This document shows positions 1-11,083 of a stretch of 64,000 nucleotides of DNA, in pieces. The notes beneath the pieces are model-generated. The model ran no database searches. It saw only the letters and a program-made list of their open reading frames with translations, and was not told where the DNA came from. A program made the translations under genes and the position numbers. The stretch covers positions 194,988,422 through 195,052,421 of the forward strand of contig NC_045427.1 of assembly GCF_902635505.1 (NCBI RefSeq), read 5' to 3'. The stretch's first letter is position 1, and each line of letters opens with the position of its first letter. The stretch is from Sarcophilus harrisii (taxonomy: Eukaryota > Chordata > Mammalia > Dasyuromorphia > Dasyuridae).

Positions 1-699
1 TCAAAGTTTCTTTGATGGGCTAAAATAATAATATGGGAGTGACAATTTTGTTCAGCCCTAAGCCCTTTACTCAGTTGATCTAAGCCCTTTACTCAGTTGA
101 TCTTTTTCCCCCTTTGTTGTTACAGTCCCAAGCCACAATTTCACCTTTATGTCATCCACATGACTTCTTCCTCCCTTACCCATTGATCCCTGATTTCCAA
201 AAAAGAGAAACAGAAATGCCCAGTTTCTATGTCTTACTCTCTGCTTTGCCTCTCGAGAGGAGGCAAAGACTAGATAATAGGGTAGTTTTTTGGTGTGGGG
301 AGAGAGGGCATTGAGGTGACAAAGCACAGCAGGAACCAGTTTAGCCTACGGAGGGCTCCAGGAGCTTCTCAAGTATTTAAACATAATTCTTTCCTTTGAA
401 AAGTCTGTTATGTTCTTCAAACAGTTCAACAGCTTGAGGACAGTTCAGGAAATGAAACAGCTAGCAGATGTCCTTTTTGGACCTTCTTAACAATGAAGAG
501 AGTGCCTTTGTCAATGTGGATGACAGTTGGGGGGGCTGAAGGGAATCACAGTATTTTTCACGAGACACCCAAAAGTTGAAACCCAAGAGTCGGGGTAGAG
601 CCAGACCTTTTTTATCCCTTGTAAGTAGCATATTTCAGGTCAGTGGAACTGCTTTCAGCTCTGTCCTCTTGGATCTTACCTCAGCCAAGGTTCAAGCAG

Positions 700-2510
700 A
701 ATGAAAAGTGGTTGCTACCACTTTTAGCACCCACTCAGGGTTAACTTGAGGCACTTCCATCTCAAAAATAGGCTAAAAAGGGCTGTTGTAGATAAGGTAA
801 TCTCAAGGAACTTCTCATCAAGCAAAGAGGGTGCACAAGGACCAAGGGAAGAGGAAGATTTCCTTGAGTAATTTTTTTCATGGAATCTTTCTCCTCCTGT
901 GTGTCCATAGACTCCAAGAGGCAAGGAAGTAATAAAGTTTTTCCTGAGGACATTACTGTGGTAACTGATCTTTGGGCTGCTGCTTATGGCTGCCTCTTGG
1001 AACAGAGCTCTGTTCAAACTTGCCAAACTTCCTAATAATAACATAATTAGGATATAGCTGGGCAGACATGCTAGTGAGGTACTGGGCACTTTTGAAGTCA
1101 TTTTGGTGCCTTCAAAGCAAGCAGCTTGCTCCAGTCTAGGACTGGAATGTCTCTATCTCCAGGGATCCAGATGTAATCTAAAACCTTAACACATTGTGCA
1201 GGTGACTATATAGCCCAGTCTCTGATGTTATTCACAGCTATTTTGACAGTCTCTGCCATAGCATCACTCATAATAATATCATCCATAGACATCTGTAAAG
1301 ATCTCACCCTGAGGTCCTTCAAGTCCTAGTGCCTCAGTCCATTGGTAAAGGCAGGACTATTCAAATAGCCCACAGCAAGGTTGAATTGTGAACCTGCAAA
1401 AGCAAGTGGAGACTGGCTTTCAGGGGAAATAGGAAAAGAAGAAAGCATGTTAGATCACTCATACCAGACCATTCCTAACAAGCATTCTTTATACTTTCGA
1501 CAAATTCTGTTAGGCAAAGGAGCCTTATTGGGAGGAAATAATCTGGTTAAGACGCCTCATCTTCTGTGAGATTCTATTCATTCTTCTCTGCCTTCTGGAC
1601 CAGCCAGATAATTGGTGGCAACAACACCACCTTTGTGCAATAAATCCTTAATTACCAGACAAAATCCCTCTGTTCCTTGCCTAAGTCTGAATTGAGGACT
1701 TAGCAACTTCCTTGGAGAAGGGAAATTGCAATAATTTTTAGTGAGTGCACCCAGCTGTTGGTGTAAGAGCCTTGGGTTTGTCCCAGGATTGGAAACTGAT
1801 GGTTCATGATATCTGTGCCAATGGAGTGGGAAAGGGGAGGTGGTCATGAGGTATGGTGACAGCTTGTGTCTGGGGGGCCCACTTCTAAATTCACTATGGT
1901 GAATTTACCCACAATAGGGTGGCCAAGTCCTTTCACTGGTCTGGATATTCCTTGAATGTCAGGATGCTTGAGAATAAGACTAGCTTGTGTTCTTTTCTAT
2001 TAGTAAGTGACCTGTGAATAGGAAAGGCCATGAAAGGATAGTTATCTCCTAGAGACCACAATGTTTCTGTGGCCATTTTTCATTCTAGGACCCCTTGGCT
2101 TTGCCCTAGCTGGAGTTTGGGGAGATGCTTCCATGTTTTTGGCTTCCTTTTTTGCTGGCTTGCTCAGGGTCCTTTTCTATCCCTTTCCTGCTTATTATCT
2201 TGACAGTTAATAGCAGGTCTCTCCTTTCACTCAAAATTTCCCCAAAATTATTTAGCTACAAGTACCTAGCTCTCAGATATGCTGGAATTGGAGAGAGCGG
2301 GTATCCTTATGCCCTTCATATTGAAGGCTGACATTCTGGCTGTCTTTCCCTGGTTTTACTGACCTTTCCCTCCTGGGGTCCTTAACAGCTTGAATCTTCC
2401 CCTGAATACATCCTAGTTGGAATATACCCGAGAGTCCTGCTCCTTTTGTGTTTCCACCATGTCTAAGCAGTAGAGATATCTTGCATGATGTCAGCTGCAG
2501 CCACAATCAG
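700..2510 (-). mobile_element. Old endogenous retrovirus fossil (gag/pro to pol)
   Basis: Read on the minus strand, about 1150-1850 resembles a retroviral reverse transcriptase, including the region around the catalytic DD pair near 1270-1290 and the downstream block that in these enzymes leads into the connection domain. The stretch at about 1860-2510, which would lie upstream in the element, is compatible with a decayed gag/protease end. The frame is heavily broken in many places, so the copy is old and inert. No LTR could be identified at either side; the outer limits are uncertain and the element may extend to about 3.3 kb on the right or to the window edge on the left. Class not assigned. 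It lies in an ASAP2 intron, antisense to ASAP2. Confidence 0.55.
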
Positions 2511-4244
2511 GAAGTTTTATGCTTCTTGTCAGGTTTCTTGTAGGGAGGGAGCAGAAAGTGGGTGCTTTTAGCTAGGGTGGGAGGTTTGGATCCTTCCTGT
2601 CTTTTCTCTACTTGGACCCTACATCATGGCACTATCACTACCTCATTGCTAATGCCCACAGCAGGGAACATTCATCCTTGGGGATCTCCCAGGAGAAGAG
2701 GGATGAGCACATCTCCAGGCCAGGATTGTCCATCAGCACTGGCCCCTTTGCATTAGTTTTGCTGAAATCTGTGCAGATCCCAGGGATTTTTTAGGAGCAT
2801 CGAGACTGGGCACAGTTCAGAGAGGCTGTGTAACCACTGGGATAACTTCTCAGGCTTCTGCAGTAATTTTCTGATCAGAGCCTTGAGAGTAGGACAAATT
2901 AGTGACCTAACTTGCTCTGATGTTCAGAAGGACTATAAGTACCTGCCTTGGTGATGGCTCTAAGTGTTACCAGGAGGGCTTGAGGTGGACCCTGGGAGGG
3001 AACAGTACCATCCCCCAGCTCAGTCCCAGGCCGACTATCTCCTCAAGGTCAGAGGAATCTTGAAAAGGGTTGGAACGTCCCCTTTTGGCCTCGCTTATCT
3101 TGGTAGAAGGTGGCTTCTGAGAGAGTCCAGCAAAGATCTTTAGGGGATATACAAGCCTTTAATAGCAAGGCAATTTGTGCAGGCATCTTGGGAGAAAATA
3201 GCACAAGAGATTCTTTACCTTATTTCTTAAGAGGATACCTGGCAGGCTTATGCCATGAAACAAGGAGTCAGAAACCTGAGCTAGGTCTTTTTTTATAAGG
3301 GAAACAATAACAAAAGTGGCATAAATTCTTATTTTCATTTGAACTGTTGGTCCTTCCTTTTTTATTCTTCAACTTGGGCATAATGCAAGCCACTTTCTAA
3401 CCCAGAACAAAACAGCACATTATTCAGAAGGGAAGTATTCCCTTAGGTACAGCACTCCTGGTGTTATATCCAACAGAGGCTTTCAAGATACTGTTTGTTA
3501 ACCAGTTTTTTAATTCTGTCCCATATGCTCGAGCCCAAATCAGTAGTTCCATTTCCCATTTTCCAGAAATCCCATACTTTGGTTGCCAGTTGCTCTTTTG
3601 GTCTCTTGGCTTAGGTTAAAGCAAAATCCTGGGTTTGCGAATTTATAGGAAATTAGTACTTGGAAAACTGATGGCAATAAATTTTTATTATGTAGTGCAG
3701 GAGGCAGGCAACAAAAAAAAATAAAGAAAGAAGCAGCAAGTAGGCAAAAAACCATACACATATGTGTGTATAAACAAAACACATTCTATGGCAATATAGA
3801 CAGAGGTTTTCCCCCACAGATGCAAAGAACTAACCTAGCATGAGGGGATATCCAGGGAAAGAACATGTTCCAAGATGAGGTTTAGGTAGCAAAATGTCAT
3901 GCCTTCACAATGGATGTGGGTGAGAACAGGTAACAGATGCCAAGTTTAGCAGGGGACATTCCCGGTCAGACCCAAATGTGATAGAAAAGTTTATGAGTTC
4001 ACTTCTCAGTACCAGTCTTAGGTGAGGTTTTGGGTAGGGGGAATTTATTGGGACCAGACACTGGGAGATCTTAAGGTAACTGTCAAAAGCAGGAGGAAGA
4101 GAATGACTAAGAAATCACTGCAGCTGGGAAAGAATTTTGTCCAGTCAGAAGCAGTATTACATGCTTGATTCTTGGATCCCATAGGCGAGAACAATGGAAA
4201 AGTACAAACTTTGTCTGTCTTTTATGTTTTAGGGGCATTTGAAC
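2511..4244. other. Intronic sequence, nothing recognised
   Basis: This is ASAP2 intron. No exon with plausible splice sites and no clearly identifiable repeat family was found. Part of it (to about 3.3 kb) may be further retroviral fossil sequence. The first 700 bases of the window are equally unremarkable. Confidence 0.4.
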
Positions 4245-4245
4245 C

Positions 4246-4480
4246 ACTTTAGGGCAGCTAGGTGTGCAGTGAGTAGAGCACCACACTTAAAATCAAGAAA
4301 ACTTCTTTATATTAGTCCTTCTCTGGCCTCAGACACATAACCAGCTTTGTGACTTAACCCTCTTTGCCTCGGTTCCTCATATCTAAAAGAATTTGAAAAG
4401 GAAATGGCAAATTCCTCCAGGATCTCCAGCAAGAAAACCCCAAACGGGGTCTGATGGAAATGACCAACAACATGAAGGAC
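4246..4480 (+). mobile_element. tRNA-derived marsupial SINE
   Basis: The head 'gggcagctaggtg' is followed by the box region, the 'ctctggcctcagacac' block and a long tail module ('gaaaaggaaatggcaaattc', 'aagaaaaccccaaacggggt') typical of the longer marsupial SINE that shares its tail with an RTE-type LINE. Diverged copy. Confidence 0.75.
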
Positions 4481-4659
4481 CACTTAGATCAGGTGGCTTT
4501 GTATTGGAATCCTCTCATTATAATATCAAATAATATAGTTGATACTAATCATTCTCATTCAGCCTTCAGACATAAGTATTATTATTATTACTTTAGAGAA
4601 AGGATAATTGAAACAGGATTTGAGCTTAAAGCTTCTTTATTCTCTATGCTACTTAGCTG

Positions 4660-4800
4660 CGATCAATGAACATATATTTATTTGGCACCTTCTATGTACA
4701 AAGCTCCTAATAGAAACTATGAATGTAAATATGAAAAAAAAAAAAATTTAACTTTTTGACCTTAAGGAGCTTATATTTTATGAGAGGTGAAAGGGAAGGT
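4660..4800 (+). mobile_element. CR1/L2-like LINE 3' remnant
   Basis: The pattern 'atttatttggcaccttctat', then 'gtacaaagctcctaa' and 'cttaaggagcttatat' is the common mammalian CR1/L2-type 3' block. Old and short. Confidence 0.45.
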
Positions 4801-5169
4801 GGTTAGAAGTAGAGAAGAAGAGTATACAAGTACACAAATATATTACAAAGGAGAGAGTAGTAGGAAGAAAAGGAGCATTTACTTAAACCTTCAGATTTTT
4901 GTTCTCGCAAAAGAAAGGATCTGTATGTGAAAATGCTTAATACTGGAAGTGATGCTAAAGTAGTAGGATATCTTTCTCATTCTTCTCATGTGGGTGAAAG
5001 AGTTTGACTACTGAATGACTGTGACCCTATTATTATAAGAAGAGAATAATAGCTAGATACCACCCCCCCTGCTAGCGTTAGGCAAGTCTTAATTTTTCTC
5101 AGCCGCTGATGAGGTGATGTCTGAGATTTCCTTTCACATCCAAAATCTGTGAAGTAAAGCCTATGAAAG

Positions 5170-5590
5170 TTAATATTGCCTATTGCTATCCTGAAATGAC
5201 AAATATTAGCAAAAAATTGGAAATTGAGGAGATGCCCAAAATTGGGGACTGAACAAGTTGTGGTATATAATTGTGATGGAATACTATTGTGCTATAAAAA
5301 ATTATGAAGGGGATAGTTTCAGAAAAACCTGGAAAGATCTGTATGAACTGATGCAAAGCAAAGTGACCAGAACCAGAAGAATATTTTACACCGTAACAGC
5401 AATATTGTAATAAATCAATTGTGAAAGACTTAGCTACTCTGATCAACACAGTGTTCCACAATAATTCCAAAGGACTGATGAAGAAAAATGCTATCCTCCT
5501 CCAGAAAGAGAACTGATGAACTCTGAATGCAGATTATAGCATATTTTTTGCCTTTACTTTTTTTTTTTTTTTTGCACTATGGAAATATGC

Positions 5591-5687
<97 letters not shown>

Positions 5688-5803
5688 GTATCATGTTGCT
5701 TGCCTTCCCAGTGACTAGGGTTGGGGAGAAGGAAGGGACTAGAAAGGACTACAGAGAATTTGGAACTCAAAATTTTAAAATGAATGGTAAAAAAAAAAAA
5801 AAG
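5170..5803 (+). mobile_element. LINE-1 3' fragment containing an expanded AT repeat
   Basis: The ORF2 C-terminal end and 3'UTR of an older marsupial L1 subfamily are recognisable ('gttgtggtatataattgtga', 'gaaccagaagaatatttta', ending 'tttggaactcaaaatttt' plus A-run). A long AT microsatellite sits inside the 3'UTR. The same subfamily recurs near 9.1-9.65 kb and 45.4-46.9 kb. Confidence 0.75.
5595..5683. repeat. (AT)n microsatellite, about 44 units
   Basis: Uninterrupted alternating A and T over roughly 89 bases. It is self-complementary and can extrude as a cruciform. Open frames reading Ile-Tyr repeats across it on either strand are artefacts. Confidence 0.97.
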
Positions 5804-6249
5804 TGTTTTTTTTTTTTTTTTTTGGAAAAAAGAAAAAAATGAGGAGTCCAATGAAGCAAGGGAAGACTTGCATCAATAGATCCTGAGTGAAGTTAAACAA
5901 TCAGGAAAATGATATAAACTATAAGAACACTAAAACAAATTCAAAACAAAGCTGTACTCTGAGGAAATGTGTTGCTTTTGGTTGCACTTGTTTGTTTTTC
6001 TTTCTTTAAAGGAGTATTTTTGGTACTCCTTTAAAAGTTTTGTAACTATGTTTGTTAGAAAAAAGTTTTTACTACAATGTAAAAACTTAAATATTTTTTT
6101 TAACTCCCCTGGTATGTAGATATGTAAAAAGGAGATATCCAGAAAATTGCACTAAAAGGTGAATTGTTCCCATTTTCCATCCTAAATCACCATTAACTGT
6201 CTCTATCATAATGACTTGCTGAATTTTTATTCTTCTTTAAATATTTCAG

Positions 6250-6372
6250 ACGAAGACAAAACCCAAAAGAGTAAAAGCTCTCTACAATTGTGTAGCTGAT
6301 AACCCTGATGAACTGACATTTTCGGAGGGAGATATGATCATTGTGGATGGTGAGGAAGACCAAGAGTGGTGG
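6250..6372 (+). CDS. ASAP2: ASAP2 penultimate coding exon (first two thirds of the SH3 domain)
   Basis: An exon of 41 codons, phase 0 at both ends, bounded by a good acceptor (pyrimidine tract, 'atatttcag') and a strong donor ('gtaagt'). It encodes T-K-T-K-P-K-R, then the SH3 signature ALYNCVADNPDELTF (the ALYDY-type strand), the RT loop, and ends in the conserved EDQEWW tryptophan pair. Together with the exon at 11009 it forms the complete C-terminal SH3 domain of an ASAP-family Arf GTPase-activating protein. ASAP proteins stimulate GTP hydrolysis on Arf GTPases at focal adhesions and membranes, and their SH3 domain binds partners such as FAK/PYK2. The paralogue ASAP2 is chosen over ASAP1 because of NCVADNP here and FVHFIAD at the C-terminus (remembered ASAP1: DCQADND and VHILSD), and because ITGB1BP1 lies next door as in human. 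The main part of the gene lies upstream of the window. Confidence 0.92.
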
Positions 6373-7789
6373 GTAAGTATGGAGTAGAGAAGTTGTTGGG
6401 GGAGGGTTGAATTTAATATCCTACTGGCTTTGGTGTACTGACCCATTGATTGTTCTTCCCCTCCTTTGCTTTTCTTTTATATGCCAGAAAGGTCTTCTAA
6501 TAAGACCGAATCAGTTTGGTTTCATCTCCCTCCTCCTTTGTCTACTGTGTGGGATTAATCTGTCAAATGAATGAATGTCCCAACCTTGGCAGTTAATGCT
6601 TCCTTGAAACACAAAGGTCCTGATGCTTCCCTCCTGGCCCTTATTGACTACTTCAAGAGCCTACTCAATTTAATCTACACTTGAGTTTTCTGTTTCCTTG
6701 ATTGATCTATGGTGATTCTTCCCCTTGACACTAAATTAAAAAGCAGACCAACTCTCAAGAGCTGTATGTGCTAGGGATTACCAGTTACTGGGAGATTTTT
6801 CTCCCTTCTTGAATTCACCATTGCACACTTGACAGAAACATAAGTCTAGGTCCCTATAGACCTTAAAGCTTTCATCCTTAATTCTTCTATCCTTAGAGAC
6901 TCTTAAGTGTGGACTTGACTTGGCAGTACATGCTTTTTATCTAAAGTGCTCCCTTTTCATAGCTGTCTTGCCATGTTAGGGTAATGGTAATCATAATAAA
7001 TGTTACCCATTGACTGATGCTTTAAGCTTTGCAAAGTGCTTTTTTCTTGAAGCAACTCTGAGGTAAGTAGCCAAATATAATCATCTTCATTTTTTAGATG
7101 AGAAAGTTAAATCTTAGGGAAGTCAGATGCCTTGCTCCAGGATCATAGGGCTAGTAAATGTCCTGTCACATTCTAATAGAATCATAGCATTTAGAGCCAA
7201 AAAAAAAAAAGATCTCCAAGACCATCTCTTGCAGTTCTTGACCTTACAATTTTTCAGAGAGTCCATGGCCTTGGAGGGGATGAAAAAGATCACATCTTTT
7301 ATTTTCACTAACCTCTAGCAGAAATTTAGTATTTCATTCAATTATTTAAAAGTTTGTTCTAAGAAGAAAGGGTCCATAGGTCAGTGGAATTCATAGTACC
7401 AATAAAATTTAGGAAAGCCCCTTATTTTCTATAGAGGTGAAAACAAAGGCCCAGAAAAGATAAATGTTTTGCCAGCCAACTCATATACTCTAGCTCTGTG
7501 ATCTTGTTGAATTGGAAATTCTCTGCAGTGTCACAGGAGATAATCCATCCATGTAACCCTTGTCCATGTTCACCTCCTAGTTAAAATTTTCCTATAAAAA
7601 AGAGTTTGCTACAGGGATTCTATCTACCATAATGCAGTCCTACCTTGGTCTTTCTTAATGATAATGTAAGGATATCATCAGTAGAGCACTCTGACTGTCC
7701 ACTTGTCATTCATTCTTCACGCTTGCTTCATGATCAACCTATTTTTCTTCTTATTGTACATTTCTTTGATGACAAATTTTATTATTTTT

Positions 7790-8680
7790 TATTTTTATTA
7801 TATCTTTTTTATTTATAAAACATATACATGTGAAATCTTTTCAACACTGACCCTTACAAAACCTTCCATTCCAAATTTTCCCCTCCTTCCCCCCATCCCC
7901 TCCCCTAGATGGCAGGTAGTCCAGTTCACATTAAATATGTTAAATTAGATGTTAAATCCAATATATGTATACAGTTATCTTGCTGCACAAAAAAAAAAAA
8001 AATTGGATCTAGAAAGAAAAAAACCTGAGAAGGAAAACAAAGATGCAAGCAAACCATAACAGAAAGGGTGAAAATGCTATGTTGTCATCCACACTCAGTT
8101 CCCATAGTTCCCATATATTCTCTGGGTATAGATGGTTCTCCTCATTACTGGACAATTGGAACTGGTTTGAATCATCTCATTGTTGAAGAGAGCCATGTCT
8201 TCCATCAGAATTGATCATCATATAGTCTTCTTGTTTCTGTGTATAATGATCTCCTGTGTCTGCTCATTTCACTTATTATCGGTACGTATAAGTCTCCCCA
8301 GTCCTCTCTGAAATCATCCTGCTGTTTTTTTCTTACAGAACAATAATATTCCATGACATTCATATATTACAATTTACCCAACCATTCCCCAATTGATGGG
8401 CATCCACGCAGTTTCCAGTTTCTAGCTACTACAAACAGGGCTGCCACAAACATTCTTGCACATACAGGCCCCTTTCTCTTTAAAATCTCTTTGGGATAGA
8501 AGCCCAATAGTAACACTGCTGGATCAAAGGGTATGCACAGTTTGATAACTTTTTGGGCATAATTCCAGATTGCTCTCCAGAATGGCTGGATGTATTCACA
8601 ATTCCACCAACAATGTATCAGTGGATGACAAATTTTATTCTGGTTATTCTTCAGTTTCTTCTTGGTTAGGTAACACACTT
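7790..8680 (-). mobile_element. LINE-1 3' end (ORF2 C-terminus and 3'UTR)
   Basis: Minus-strand copy of a young-type marsupial L1. The 3' end is marked by the T-rich tract near 7790 and 'acatatacatgtgaaatc'. An open frame at 8367-8678 translates to the ORF2 C-terminal region (motifs HCWWNCEYIQPFW, WNYAQKVIK, CPSIGEWL). 5'-truncated; inserted in the last ASAP2 intron, antisense. Confidence 0.88.
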
Positions 8681-9039
8681 AGCTCTCACATACCTTTTCT
8701 TTCTGTGTGATAATAATTTTCAATTCAAACTCTAGAATATTGCAGAGCCCTTGGAAGAGATTTATAACTACTCAACAGTTTGCCCTGACCACCCACACAG
8801 GAAACCCAGGTGGATAATGGTTGTTTGCATAGGCTGGCTTATTAATTTGGAAGGACAATATAGAGAATGTCCAACAAGTATGTATATCTGGAATAGAAAT
8901 TAAAAAATAAGAATTGTACCCAAAGTTGACAGGAGGAGGAAAGGTAAACTGGATTCCTTTTAGGAAATTCTTTAATAACTCCCTGGATTTTCTCAAAAAA
9001 AAAAAAAAGGAATCAAAATTTATAACCTTCAACCTAAAA

Positions 9040-9476
9040 CACTATTACTAGGCATGAATATCAAAAGATATTTTTTTAAAAAAGGAAAATGATCTATATG
9101 TACAAAAAGTACTCATAACAACTCTATTCTCAGGACAAAAATAATCGTAAATTGAGGGGATGCCCATCAATTGGGGAATGGCTTAGTAAAGTGTGGTATC
9201 TGTTTGATGGAATATTATTGTTCTATGGGAAATGATAAGCAGGATGCTCTTAGGGGAAAAAAAACTCAGAAGTCTTCTGAACTCAAGCCAAGTAAAATGT
9301 ACTGTATACAAAGTAATAGCGATGTTCTGGGATGACCAGCTCTAAGTGACTTTGCTATTCTCAGCAGTACAGTGATCCACAACTACTCTGAAGGACTATG
9401 ATGAAAATCCTATCCAAACCAGAGAAGAAACTGATTGTGTCTGAATGCACATTGAGGCACGCTCTTTCTGTCTCTC

Positions 9477-9511
<35 letters not shown>

Positions 9512-9665
9512 TTTAAGAGTTTATTTTCATTAGGATTTGCTTTCTTTCATAACTATTTTTGTGGAAATGTTTTGCATAACTTCACACATGGTTACTTAAT
9601 TGTGGATGGGGGGATAAGGGAGAGAGCCTAGAACTCAAAAATTTAAAAAATAAATCCAAAACAAT
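9040..9665 (+). mobile_element. LINE-1 3' fragment with (CT)n tract
   Basis: Older L1 subfamily: 'gaggggatgcccatcaattg', 'tggtatctgtttgatggaat', ending 'cctagaactcaaaaattt'. A CT-rich microsatellite occupies about 9466-9509. A related fragment appears to flank it at about 8940-9030 and 9895-9960. Confidence 0.7.
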
Positions 9666-9683
9666 TGTTTTAAATGTAATTAG

Positions 9684-9830
9684 GCGGGGCAGCTAGGTGG
9701 TGCAGTGGATAGAGTGCTAGCCCTGAAGTCAAGAGAACCTGAGTTCAAATCTGGCCTCAGACCTTAACACCTCCTAGCCGTGACCCTGGGCAAGTCACTT
9801 AACCCCAATTACCTCAGGGGGGGAAAATGT
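9684..9830 (+). mobile_element. tRNA-derived marsupial SINE, short form
   Basis: Clear head 'gcagctaggtggtgcagtgg', the 'cctgagttcaaatctggcct' box-B-like block, and the end 'caagtcacttaaccccaatt'. This is the best preserved SINE on the plus strand and is diagnostic for a marsupial genome. Confidence 0.9.
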
Positions 9831-11008
9831 AACTGGGGGAATATATTAAATAAATCAAAAGAAGGAAAAAAAGTCAAATCTTTTAACACCAACATTCTCT
9901 TTAAGAAATTCTTTAATAACTCCCCAGATCTTCTCAGAAAAAAGGGGTCAAACTTTTAGCTCCAACATTTTACCAGATGTTATGTGGCAGCAAAATATGG
10001 ACTAAAACAACCTCTGAAGGATTGAAAGTAAATATCATATAAAGAAGTACTGGCTAATTATAGCTTGTTTTATTTCCTATTCCATTTTTTCTCCATCCAT
10101 GGAAGTCATCTATAGTGTGGGTAGTAGTTACACATTGAACTTATCAAATATTTAGAATTTAAAAGACTAATGTAAAAGATAATTTAGTCTTTGCCCTTAA
10201 ATTTTATAGATTGTAAAGTGGCCTAAAATCACACTGAGAGGATAAATGCCAAAGCTGGATTGAGCCTAAATCCTTTCACCTCAACATCTATACTTGTAGC
10301 TGTACTTCATTTCCACTCTTGGACCTGAGTAGTGATAGTTATTTTTAAGTAATTAAATTGGTAATATTTTGATATTCAGGGGGCAGTAAATGGAATTTCC
10401 ATACATTATCAGCTCTTTCTTGGCCTAAGTACCTTATGAATACTACCATTCTCTTAAAACTGTTGTAAGAAAAGAGCTTTGCAAACCATTTGTGCTAGAG
10501 ATATGTCAGTGACTTAATATAGATGGGAATAAGGTGAGAAGTTTGGTTAAAATATAGGTTTAGTTGTCATCGATGTGATTATTTTTTGAAAAAGCAAAAA
10601 CTTATAGCCAATATCTAGAAAGCCCTTGGCAGCTCAATCCATATAAACCTGCCTCACTTTTATTTCCATAAAAAAGCCACTGAGGTCTTGACTCCAACCT
10701 GAATTGGAGGTAGTAAAAAATACCAAAAGATCCAAGATTTGGCCTTGTGTTTACTTCCTATTTTCCAGAGAGAGAAAAAGAGAATGGAATTGAGTCTACT
10801 GTGTAGATATGAATCTTATTCCCCCTCATTATGAATATGAACTGTATCTCAATAGGCTACATCATCCAGTTATTTAGAGTTAGAGTGTGATGACTTAGTG
10901 AATTTTTCCAGGTCCTCATTTCTGGTACCAGATCCCAGAACAAATAGATATTTGCTTAACCAGTTTGATATTCTCCTAACATAGAATTGTTTTAAATTTT
11001 CATTTCAG

Positions 11009-11083
11009 ATTGGCCACATTGATGGAGATCCTAGTCGCAAAGGAGCTTTTCCTGTATCATTTGTGCACTTTATTGCTGATTGA
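11009..11083 (+). CDS. ASAP2: ASAP2 last coding exon (end of SH3 domain and stop)
   Basis: The acceptor 'tttcatttcag' is followed in frame by IGHIDGDPSRKGAFPVSFVH, then FIAD and TGA. This supplies the last SH3 strands, including the ALYDY-partner motif FPVSFV, and the exact C-terminus expected for ASAP2. The intron from the previous exon (6373-11008, about 4.6 kb) holds L1 and SINE insertions only. The frame is intact and the residues are strongly conserved, so the gene is taken to be functional. Confidence 0.92.
   Translation: MGHIDGDPSRKGAFPVSFVHFIAD

Noticed and set aside
1578-1847. 89-codon minus-strand frame as a host exon
   Set aside because: Its content fits the retroviral pol fossil and it lacks consistent splice sites for ASAP2, which is on the other strand.
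5534-5851. Open frames on both strands across the AT repeat
   Set aside because: They read only Ile-Tyr repeats and Lys/Phe runs from (AT)n and A/T homopolymers.
8367-8678. 103-codon frame on the minus strand
   Set aside because: It is the C-terminal part of LINE-1 ORF2, not a host gene; the same holds for frames at 23462-23692, 23758-24147 and 28886-29191.
9684-9760. tRNA gene suggested by the SINE heads
   Set aside because: The box-like sequences belong to tRNA-derived SINEs repeated across the window; no cloverleaf with a proper anticodon arm is kept.
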